A stretch of DNA of 5,209 nt, taken from NCBI GenBank assembly GCA_022822245.1, contig JAJECB010000123.1, positions 1 to 5,209 on the forward strand. The letters run 5' to 3'. The stretch is from Gammaproteobacteria bacterium. Lineage in GTDB: Bacteria > Pseudomonadota > Gammaproteobacteria > HK1. Below the pieces are notes generated by a model that was not told the origin of the DNA, ran no database searches, and saw only the letters and a program-made list of their open reading frames with translations. Shown in pieces: positions 1-5,209 of the stretch. A program made the translations under genes and the position numbers. Position 1 is the stretch's first letter, and each line of letters begins with the position of its first letter.

Positions 1-510
1 ACCCGGTTCATTCGCGCGAACTCCGACGTGGGCATCATCCTCGTGACCGGACGCACCGACGACGTCGACCGGATCGTGGGGCTCGAGATCGGGGCCGACG
101 ACTACATCACCAAGCCGTTCAATCCCCGCGAGCTCCTCGCCCGGGTCAAGACCCTGCTGCGCCGGACGACGGCCCGCGCCCCTTCGGTCTCCGAGGTGAA
201 GACGTTCTCGGGCTGGCGCTTCGACATCCGTTCGCGCCGGCTGGTGTCCCCCGAAGGCGACCGCGTGGCCCTCACCCGGGCGGAGTTCGAGCTCCTGAGC
301 GCGTTGATCGCCCACCCGGGGACCGTGTTGACGCGGGAGCGGCTGCTCGGATGCATCACCCACCGGTCGTGGGACCCGGGGGACCGCACGGTGGACGTGC
401 TGGTTCGAAGGCTGCGCCAGAAGCTGGAAGTCGACCCGCAATCACCGGAACTCATCATCACCGTTCACGGTGAGGGCTACATGTTCGCCGCCGAGGTCTC
501 CGCGCGCTGA
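1..510 (+). CDS. torR: TorR-type response regulator, 3' part (5' end outside window)
   Basis: OmpR/PhoB-class response regulator predicted to activate TMAO respiration genes after phosphorylation by TorS. The frame is open from base 1 with no start, so this is the last 169 residues. By comparison with remembered E. coli TorR (230 aa), about 64 N-terminal residues, including the phosphoacceptor aspartate, lie off the left edge. Visible receiver-domain remnant: a VGIILVTGR stretch (residues 10-18) with the conserved Thr16, then [18 protein letters not shown] with the conserved Lys38. These strings are very close to E. coli TorR. After a short linker, a winged-helix DNA-binding domain spans about residues 72-165, with [14 protein letters not shown], the recognition-helix region [15 protein letters not shown], and the wing HGEGYMF. 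The GTG at 28 is only an internal Val codon. The 3' end overlaps the convergent torS 3' end by 34 bp. The TorR assignment rests on sequence likeness plus adjacent torS and torT. Confidence 0.93.
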   Translation, partial: TRFIRANSDVGIILVTGRTDDVDRIVGLEIGADDYITKPFNPRELLARVKTLLRRTTARAPSVSEVKTFSGWRFDIRSRRLVSPEGDRVALTRAEFELLSALIAHPGTVLTRERLLGCITHRSWDPGDRTVDVLVRRLRQKLEVDPQSPELIITVHGEGYMFAAEVSAR

Positions 511-3455
511 TCCGGTTGCGGTCCGTCGAGCTTCCTCCAGCAGGCGCGCAATGCCGCCGTCGAGGTTTCGAACAGCGCGATGAACGAGTCGAAGTCCCGC
601 GCGATCTCGGAGCCGGCCTCCTTCCTGGCGCGGACCTCGAGACCGCGCGCCCGATTCTCGAGCGCGCTCAGTCCGAGACTCGCCGCGCTGCCCTTCAGGT
701 TGTGGGCGATATAGGCCACCGTGGACCAGTCCTCGCCCGCCACCGCGTGGGCGAGCTGCTCCACCTTGCGAACCGCGCCGTCGAAGAACGCGTCGACCAT
801 GCGCCCGGTCTTCTCCGGACCCAGGATCAGGTAATCGTCCTCGAGGACGCTGCGATTGAGGACCGCGTGGCGGCCATCGTCGGACGCGCGCTCCACCGGC
901 ACCACGACCCCGCGTTTTCGGCGCAGCACGACCTGCGCAAGGGCCTCGGCGAGCCGCTCCGGAGACACCGGCTTGCCGACGAAGGCGTTCATCCCGGCGT
1001 CGAGCACGTGGGCGATCTCGTTCTGGAACACGTGCGCCGACATGGCGATGATCGGCAGCTCCCGGTGCGCAGACCGGTCGAGATTGCGAATGCGCCTCGT
1101 CGCCTCCACCCCGTCGATGCCCGGCAGGGAGATGTCCATGAGCACGACGTCGAACGCCCGCTCCCCGACCGCCTGCACCGCGGCTTCTCCGGTGCCGACG
1201 ACGGTCGTTTCGTGGCCCATGTGGTCGAGAAACCCCTCCACCACGATGGCGTTGATCTCGTTGTCCTCGACGACCAGCACGGAGAGGACGCCGAGCTCGG
1301 GGTGGCTGGACGGGAGCTCGAACCGCGCCGGGGCGATGGCCGCCCGGTCTCCCTCGTCCATCCTCGCCTCGAAGGAGAACCGACAGCCCCGGCCCGCCTC
1401 GCTCGAGACGGAGAGGGCGCCGCCCATCGCCCCGACCAGCCGGCGCGAGATCGCGAGCCCGAGACCGGTACCGCCCTGCTGGCGCGAATCCCGCGGATTG
1501 ACCTGGTAGAAGGGCTCGAACACGCGCCGCTGCTCCGCGCGGGAGATTCCGAGGCCGGTATCCTCGACCTCGAAACGCAGCGTCACCTCTCCATCGCTCG
1601 TCCCGGGCGCCCTCTCGATGGTGAGCCCCACCCGACCCTCCTCGGTGAACTTGAGCCCGTTGCCGATGAGGTTGAGCAGGATCTGGCTGAGCTTGCCGGC
1701 ATCGCCCTTGACGAACTCGGGCACGTCGCCGGCGATCCGGGTCTCGAGCCCGAGTCCCTTCTCGGTCGCGCGGAACCGCATCAGGGCGAGGAGGTCCTCG
1801 ACCAGTTGCCGCAGATCGAAATCCCGCGGATCGAGGACGATCTCCCCGGTCTCGATCTTCGAGTAGTCGAGGATGTCGTTGAGGATGCCGAGCAGGGTCT
1901 GGCTCGACGACTGAATGACCGCGAGCCTCGCCCGCTGGTCGTCCGTGAGAGCGCTGTCGCCGACGATGCGAAGCATGCCGAGGATGCCGTTCATGGGGGT
2001 GCGGATCTCGTGGCTCATGGCCGCGAGGAACTCGCTCTTCGCCTGGTTGGCGGTCTCGGCCCGTTCTCTCGCCCTGGCGTGATTGTCGACCTCGACCTGC
2101 AGCCTCGCGTTGGCATCGGAGAGCTGCGCGGTGCGCTCCGCCACCAGCACCTCGAGCTCGCTCTTGTGCCGCCGGAGCTCCGCTTCCGTTCGCTCGCGCT
2201 CCCTTTCGAGCTCGCGCTTGACCAGCCCCTGCTCCTTGAAGACCCGCACCGTCTCGGCCATCTCGGAGAGCTCGTCGCTCCCGCTCGTACGGACCTCGAC
2301 GTCGAGGTCGCCCCGCGCGAGGTCCCGCATGACGAGGGCCAGGGCCTCGAGCCGCGCGATGACGTTGCGCTGCACGTACAGCCACAGGATCAGCCCCGCG
2401 ACCACGAGCACCACGACGGTCTGGAGGAGGAGGGTGAGAAGCCCCGCATCCACCGCCTCCCTCGCGCCCGCGGCGGCGTTCTCGGCGAGCCGTTGCGACT
2501 CCCCGACCAGCTCCACGATGAAGTCGCCGAGAGACTCCGAGAGCGCGCGGTTGTCGGCGGTGAGGGACTCGATCGCGGCGTCGAGCTCCAGCACCCGGCG
2601 CCGGAGATCGAACGCGTTGTCCGGACCGGCGGCGCTGGTGCCGAGCAGCTTCCGAAGCAGCTCCCGCGCCTGCCGCAGACGGACCGGATCGGAAATGCTC
2701 CGCACCCTTCGGGTGAGAATGCGAAGGTTCCCCCCGAGCGCGTTCTCGATCCACGCGACCTCGTCGTGCGTGCCGGCCCGCGAGAGCTGATTGAGGAGCA
2801 GACCGACCTGGGACGCACGCAGCCTGAGCTCGAACATGCGTTCCATCAGGAAGACGTCCTCTTCATACAGTCGATCGAGGGCCTCCAGGCTTTCCTCGAT
2901 ACGATCCTCGGATTCGACCAGCTCGTACAGGTTGGAGATCACCGCGGTGGTGCCGGCCGCGGCGTTGGAAACCAGGGTCTCGGACAGGTCGGACAGCCCT
3001 TGGGCCGCTTCGAGCGCCTGCGCGATGGTGTCGGCGAGACGCCCGGCGGCGTCGATCCGGGCCGTCACCAGGGAGTTCTGCGCGCTCAGGTTCTCGCGCA
3101 GGCGCTCCGCGGTCACCCGCAACGTCTCGAGCTCGGTCTCGGAGTATCCGTACCCGGCGCTTCGATTGAGCGCGGCCTGGAGACGCTCGGCAAGCCGGAA
3201 CAGGGCGGCGGCCTCCGCTTCGCGCTCCGCCTCGGTCGCCGCGTTGGTGAGCCGGGGGCTGCGTGCGACAATCCGCCCGGCGATCTCCGCCGCCAACCGG
3301 GCGTCGGCCACCGCGGGCATGGCCCGCTCGACGATCGTCGTCTGGGCGGTCTCCACATCCTTGAGAATCCACCATCCGACACCGCCCGAAGCCAGCGACA
3401 GCGCGGCAATCGCGGCAAAGGCAAGAAACAGTCTCGTGGCAATGCCGAATTTCAT
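477..3455 (-). CDS. torS: TorS-type hybrid sensor histidine kinase (complete)
   Basis: Inner-membrane tripartite sensor kinase, 992 aa (E. coli TorS is about 914). It senses TMAO through periplasmic TorT and passes phosphate to TorR. Domains: TM1 about 8-28; helical periplasmic sensor about 30-337; TM2 about 338-360; HAMP about 361-413; coiled coil to about 470; H-box SHEIRTP with His482; N-box around Asn599 ([11 protein letters not shown]); G1 EDTGLGI (631-637); F-box VFEPFYQV; G2 [10 protein letters not shown] (661-670); receiver about 724-845 with Asp774 (LMDISLPG) and Lys828; Hpt domain about 880-975 with His918 (IAHNLKGS). All relay residues are intact. The start is the ATG at 3455-3453, chosen because [13 protein letters not shown] leads directly into TM1; the frame extends 47 codons further upstream but that part is Arg/Ala-rich and unlike a TorS N-terminus. 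No clear Shine-Dalgarno sequence precedes it. Divergent from torT, convergent with torR. Confidence 0.95.
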   Translation of the reverse strand: MKFGIATRLFLAFAAIAALSLASGGVGWWILKDVETAQTTIVERAMPAVADARLAAEIAGRIVARSPRLTNAATEAEREAEAAALFRLAERLQAALNRSAGYGYSETELETLRVTAERLRENLSAQNSLVTARIDAAGRLADTIAQALEAAQGLSDLSETLVSNAAAGTTAVISNLYELVESEDRIEESLEALDRLYEEDVFLMERMFELRLRASQVGLLLNQLSRAGTHDEVAWIENALGGNLRILTRRVRSISDPVRLRQARELLRKLLGTSAAGPDNAFDLRRRVLELDAAIESLTADNRALSESLGDFIVELVGESQRLAENAAAGAREAVDAGLLTLLLQTVVVLVVAGLILWLYVQRNVIARLEALALVMRDLARGDLDVEVRTSGSDELSEMAETVRVFKEQGLVKRELERERERTEAELRRHKSELEVLVAERTAQLSDANARLQVEVDNHARARERAETANQAKSEFLAAMSHEIRTPMNGILGMLRIVGDSALTDDQRARLAVIQSSSQTLLGILNDILDYSKIETGEIVLDPRDFDLRQLVEDLLALMRFRATEKGLGLETRIAGDVPEFVKGDAGKLSQILLNLIGNGLKFTEEGRVGLTIERAPGTSDGEVTLRFEVEDTGLGISRAEQRRVFEPFYQVNPRDSRQQGGTGLGLAISRRLVGAMGGALSVSSEAGRGCRFSFEARMDEGDRAAIAPARFELPSSHPELGVLSVLVVEDNEINAIVVEGFLDHMGHETTVVGTGEAAVQAVGERAFDVVLMDISLPGIDGVEATRRIRNLDRSAHRELPIIAMSAHVFQNEIAHVLDAGMNAFVGKPVSPERLAEALAQVVLRRKRGVVVPVERASDDGRHAVLNRSVLEDDYLILGPEKTGRMVDAFFDGAVRKVEQLAHAVAGEDWSTVAYIAHNLKGSAASLGLSALENRARGLEVRARKEAGSEIARDFDSFIALFETSTAALRACWRKLDGPQPDQRAETSAANM

Positions 3456-3594
3456 TGAAGCGACACCGGTGCATGCGCGCGAATCTCGACGAGCCCGGGC
3501 CGCGGACGCCGATTCTCTCGCCATCGCGACGAAGACCGGTGAGATTTGCGCCCTTCGCGGCGAGTCTATCCCCGTTCGCACTTCCGTGGGGAGC
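3456..3594. promoter_or_regulatory. torS-torT divergent intergenic region
   Basis: This 139-bp gap lies between the two divergent start codons, so the promoters of torS and torT should be here or just inside the genes. I see no good sigma70 -35/-10 pair on either strand. The nearest on the + strand is TTGCGC at 3546 with TATCCC at 3567, whose 15-bp spacing and poor -10 make it weak. A best partial match to the E. coli tor box (CTGTTCATAT) at 3572-3581 has only 6 of 10 bases and is not convincing. The clearest sequence signal is a repeat-end motif at 3524-3550 shared with the element downstream of torT. The role is inferred from gene geometry only. Confidence 0.5.
3524..3550 (+). repeat. Diverged third copy of the repeat-end motif
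   Basis: This 27-bp stretch begins TCGCGACGAA and ends GGTGAGATTTGCG. It matches the reverse complement of 4891-4917 at 22 of 27 positions without gaps: the first 10 bases, then GGTGAGAT, then TGCG are identical. Just upstream, CGCC at 3519-3522 is also shared (the other copy has CGCC before its TCGCG). The similarity fades after position 3550, where GGGCTAG of the other copies is CCCTTCG here. It reads outward toward torT. No partner arm is visible near it, so it is a solitary end or a decayed copy. Confidence 0.7.
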
Positions 3595-4662
3595 ATGCCG
3601 CGCCGGATCCGGTCCCGGGCGGCGGCCGCGCTTGCCTCGATGGTTCTCGCTCTCGGTGCCGGCGCCGAGGAGCCGGTCTGGGAGCTCGAGACCTGGGCGG
3701 TGCCGTACGACTATACGAGCCGGTCCCGCCCGGTGCGCTACGTGCCGCTCGAAAGGGCGACGAAGAAGTGGCGGATCTGCGCCTCCTATCCGCACCTCAA
3801 GGATTCGTACTGGCTGAGCGTCAACTACGGCATGGTGCTCGAGGCCGAACGGCTCGGGGTGACGCTCCAGGTGGTGGAAGCGGGGGGGTATCCCAACCTC
3901 GCCCGTCAGATCACCCAGGTAAAGGACTGCACCGCCGAGGGAACCGACGTTCTCGTGGTCGGCACGGTAAGCTTCGAGGGCCTGACCCCGACGGTGCTCG
4001 AGATCGCCCGGCGCATGCCGGTGACGGCGGTCGTGAACGACATCGCGGACCCCGGCATCAGCGCCAAGACCGGGGTGTCCTGGACCATCATGGGGAGCAG
4101 CATCGGGGACTACCTCGCGCGCCAGCACCCGAAAGGGTCGACGCCGGTCAAGGTCGCCTGGTTTCCCGGCCCGGAAGGGTCGGGCTGGGTGCCGTTCGTC
4201 GAAGCCGGCTTTCGCGAAGCGCTCGAGGCGAGCTCGGCGGAGATCGTCGTCACCAAGTACGGGGACACCGGGAGGGAGATCCAGCTCATCCTGCTCGAGG
4301 AGGCCCTCGAGGAAAGACCCGACGTGGACTGGATCGTCGGCAGCGCGGTGACCGCCGAGGTGGCGGTAAGCGCGCTTCGCGCGCGAGGCCGGCTGGGGGA
4401 GATCGGCATCCTCGCCGACTACTTCACCCATGCGGTCTACCGCGGCATCAAGCGCCGGCGCATTCAGGCCGCGCCCACGGACTTTCCGGTCATCCAGGGT
4501 CGCCTGGGCATCGAGCAGGCGGTGCGCCTGCTCGAGGGCCGGCTCGACCTCATTCACCTGGGGCCGGCGATACGCCTCGTGGATCTCGAAAACGTGGACG
4601 AGCTCGGCACCGGAACCTCCCTCGCTCCGGCCTCGTTCACCCCGCGTTTCGTCGTCGAATAG
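3595..4662 (+). CDS. torT: TorT-type periplasmic TMAO-binding protein
   Basis: Periplasmic binding protein of the sugar-binding/LacI-like fold, predicted to bind TMAO and signal through the TorS periplasmic domain. It has 355 aa (E. coli TorT is about 342). Residues 1-24 form a signal peptide: MPRRIRSR basic start, a hydrophobic Ala/Leu core, and a likely cut after GAGA before EEPVWE. The mature part carries TorT hallmarks: [19 protein letters not shown] (residues 62-80; E. coli has [19 protein letters not shown]), [11 protein letters not shown] (93-103), VNDIADP, VSWTIMG (161-167), FPGPEGSG (190-197), the [10 protein letters not shown] stretch, [10 protein letters not shown] (281-290), and [10 protein letters not shown]. 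The ATG at 3595 gives a proper signal peptide; a GTG at 3586 in frame would add three residues. A GGGGAG at 3588-3593 resembles a Shine-Dalgarno site but sits only one base from the ATG, so the exact start is somewhat open. Divergent from torS, followed by a strong hairpin. Confidence 0.94.
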   Translation: MPRRIRSRAAAALASMVLALGAGAEEPVWELETWAVPYDYTSRSRPVRYVPLERATKKWRICASYPHLKDSYWLSVNYGMVLEAERLGVTLQVVEAGGYPNLARQITQVKDCTAEGTDVLVVGTVSFEGLTPTVLEIARRMPVTAVVNDIADPGISAKTGVSWTIMGSSIGDYLARQHPKGSTPVKVAWFPGPEGSGWVPFVEAGFREALEASSAEIVVTKYGDTGREIQLILLEEALEERPDVDWIVGSAVTAEVAVSALRARGRLGEIGILADYFTHAVYRGIKRRRIQAAPTDFPVIQGRLGIEQAVRLLEGRLDLIHLGPAIRLVDLENVDELGTGTSLAPASFTPRFVVE

Positions 4663-4666
4663 GGTT

Positions 4667-4692
4667 CCCGCGGCCGGCTCCCCGGCCGCGGG
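4667..4692 (+). terminator. GC-rich hairpin after torT, probable terminator
   Basis: A perfect 11-bp stem, CCCGCGGCCGG pairing with CCGGCCGCGGG around a CTCC loop, begins five bases after the torT stop codon. The position fits transcription termination for torT. The sequence after the stem (TCGATTCACG) has no U-tract, so it is not a canonical intrinsic terminator. It may instead act as an mRNA 3'-end stabiliser or a weak terminator. Confidence 0.6.
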
Positions 4693-4711
4693 TCGATTCA
4701 CGACCGGTTCG

Positions 4712-4735
4712 CGCTCCGACAACGGGGTCGGAGTG
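4712..4735. other. Second hairpin downstream of torT
   Basis: CTCCGAC at 4714-4720 pairs with GTCGGAG at 4727-4733 around an AACGGG loop, and one G-U plus one C-G pair extend the stem to 9 bp. No T-run follows. It could back up the stronger hairpin 20 bp upstream or be chance in GC-rich DNA. Confidence 0.35.
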
Positions 4736-4884
4736 AGGCTTCCCATTCCCGAGCCGGCTCGCTCCGTCGTGCCGGAAACCTCGAGCCGACACCCATCCTC
4801 GCCAGGGCGAGTTCACGCTGACGCACCGCATCGACGACGAGTGCGAGGAAGATGAACCCGAGTCCACACCGTCCGGCGGATTCC
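4736..4884. other. Non-coding stretch without recognisable content
   Basis: Between the second hairpin and the inverted-repeat element I find no credible gene, RNA or promoter. A short minus-strand frame crosses it (65 codons ending at 4698) with a hydrophobic run (LGFIFLALVVDAV) near its start. However, its only ATG lies inside the repeat end at 4895, it has no ribosome-binding site, and its later part is Arg-rich, so it is treated as non-coding or at most a remnant. Confidence 0.4.
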
Positions 4885-4946
4885 CTAGCCCGCATATCTC
4901 ACCAACTTTCGTCGCGAGGGCGTCAAGATGCCGCTGTGACAAGGCG
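4885..4946 (-). repeat. Left inverted-repeat arm of the 195-bp element
   Basis: Read on the minus strand, this arm starts inside with CGCCTTGTCACAGCG (4946-4932) and ends outside with GTTGGTGAGATATGCGGG and CTAG (4906-4885). Both blocks are identical to the right arm. The intervening segment contains TCGCGACGAA (4917-4908), which the right arm lacks but the solitary copy at 3524-3550 shares. This arm is therefore the closer relative of the intergenic copy. Confidence 0.8.
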
Positions 4947-5017
4947 CACGGACCGAAAGAGCGCTTCGCGCTGCTGAAGGCGTAATCGACACTACGGTGA
5001 AGCGGCTTGAGGGAGTA

Positions 5018-5079
5018 CGCCTTGTCACAGCGAGCAGATTGGCGTCCGCAGCAGGAGGTTGGTGAGATATGCGGGCTAG
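5018..5079 (+). repeat. Right inverted-repeat arm of the 195-bp element
   Basis: It reads CGCCTTGTCACAGCG at 5018-5032, a divergent 25-nt middle, and GTTGGTGAGATATGCGGG plus CTAG at 5058-5079. The inner and outer blocks match the left arm perfectly, while the middle has diverged (GCAGCAGGAG where the left arm has TCGCGACGAAA). Conserved blocks at fixed spacing suggest constraint at the two blocks rather than simple recent duplication. Confidence 0.8.
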
Positions 5080-5140
5080 CCCTCCCATGTCATGAGATTT
5101 TTGTCTGGACAGTGGATTTTCCGCGTGGCATGCTGGTTCC

Positions 5141-5209
5141 ATGTCACAGTCCCAGATCAGCCGCACATTGCGCGACGAGGCGGCGGTTGCGCGCATAGCG
5201 TCGATCCTG
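5141..5209 (+). CDS. Start of an unidentified gene, truncated by window end
   Basis: ATG at 5141 opens a frame of 23 codons to the right edge, beginning MSQSQISRTLRDEAAVARI. The composition (charged, helical, no Pro or Gly, GC-rich third positions in most codons) fits a protein N-terminus, but I do not recognise the family. No clear Shine-Dalgarno sequence precedes it; the upstream bases are GCTGGTTCC. It starts 61 bp after the inverted-repeat element, so a transposase or other mobile-element gene is possible, as is an unrelated gene. The stretch 5080-5140 is locally richer in A/T (ATTTTTGTC, GGATTTTCC), which suits a promoter zone, though I cannot place defined boxes. Confidence 0.4.
   Translation, partial: MSQSQISRTLRDEAAVARIASIL

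Larger units (their letters stand above)
4885..5079. mobile_element. 195-bp inverted-repeat element, MITE- or BIME-like
   Basis: The two ends are 62-bp imperfect inverted repeats around a 71-bp core (4947-5017). From the outside in, each arm has a 22-bp perfect match, a 25-nt segment of equal length on both sides but low identity (sharing a TTGRCGYCC motif with a one-base shift), and a 15-bp perfect match. The core encodes nothing; it holds a small AGCGC/GCGCT hairpin at 4960-4972. Both tips are CTAG, and the inverted similarity stops there. The size, symmetry and lack of a gene suit a non-autonomous transposon (MITE) or a paired REP-like unit. CTAG with a TA duplication is a known target of IS630, but CTAG is itself palindromic, so this is not proof of insertion. 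A structured RNA is also possible, because a transcript could fold end to end. Confidence 0.65.

Noticed and set aside
442..2754. A 770-codon minus-strand frame inside torS
   Set aside because: Arg/Gly/Ala-rich shadow in another frame of torS, with no recognisable domain.
516..3458. A 980-codon open frame on the plus strand, antisense to torS
   Set aside because: Its translation is low-complexity (Glu, Arg, Leu, Gly, Pro, His rich) without domain motifs. Such mirror frames are common opposite long GC-rich genes, and torS on the other strand has unmistakable kinase motifs.
3572..3581. Possible tor box (CCGTTCGCAC) upstream of torT
   Set aside because: Only 6 of 10 bases agree with the E. coli consensus, and there is no tandem second box.
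2791..3594. Upstream extension of the torT frame across the 5' part of torS
   Set aside because: It is antisense to torS coding sequence, Ser/Arg-rich, and would bury the torT signal peptide inside a long protein.
3456..3596. 47-codon upstream extension of the torS frame
   Set aside because: The Arg/Ala-rich extension precedes a typical membrane-anchor start ([13 protein letters not shown]) and would run through the torT start region and the repeat motif.
4698..4895. 65-codon minus-strand frame with a hydrophobic run
   Set aside because: The only start lies within the repeat end, no ribosome-binding site is visible, and the second half is Arg/Ser-rich. At most a remnant of a gene.
4885..5079. 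CRISPR-like or tandem repeat array
   Set aside because: There are only two arms in inverted orientation with one core and no regular direct repeats or spacers.
4885..5196. 103-codon minus-strand frame across the inverted-repeat element
   Set aside because: It runs through both arms, shows no motif, and opposes the more plausible frame starting at 5141.

Overview
The window comes from a GC-rich bacterium, with strong G/C preference at third codon positions and dense antisense open frames as a result. It is most likely a proteobacterium, because the TorT/TorS/TorR trimethylamine N-oxide (TMAO) sensing set is a proteobacterial system best known from gammaproteobacteria. Nothing here fixes the genus.

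Layout: positions 1-510 (+) hold the 3' part of torR, an OmpR/PhoB-type response regulator that enters from the left edge. Positions 477-3455 (-) hold a complete torS, a tripartite hybrid histidine kinase; its 3' end overlaps the 3' end of torR tail to tail by 34 bp. A 139-bp gap (3456-3594) separates torS from torT, which runs the other way (3595-4662, +) and encodes the periplasmic binding protein that partners with TorS. A GC-rich hairpin follows the torT stop codon. Positions 4663-5140 contain no convincing gene. They hold two hairpins, an unremarkable stretch, and a 195-bp inverted-repeat element (4885-5079). A new reading frame begins at 5141 (+) and runs off the right edge after 23 codons; I do not recognise it.

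How the genes work together (family knowledge): TorT in the periplasm binds TMAO and contacts the TorS sensor domain. TorS autophosphorylates on its H-box histidine and relays phosphate through its receiver aspartate and its Hpt histidine to TorR. TorR then activates the TMAO respiratory operon (torCAD in E. coli). All TorS phosphorelay residues are present here. The TMAO reductase genes themselves are not in the window; the region beyond the left edge is the first place to look.

The least explained feature is a repeat family. The 195-bp element has 22-bp perfect outer and 15-bp perfect inner inverted repeats joined by 25-nt segments of equal length on each side, with CTAG at both tips. A third, diverged copy of its end motif (22 of 27 positions identical) lies in the torS-torT divergent intergenic region, where promoters are expected. 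This looks like a non-autonomous mobile or REP/BIME-like family, but its identity and abundance cannot be settled from this window.
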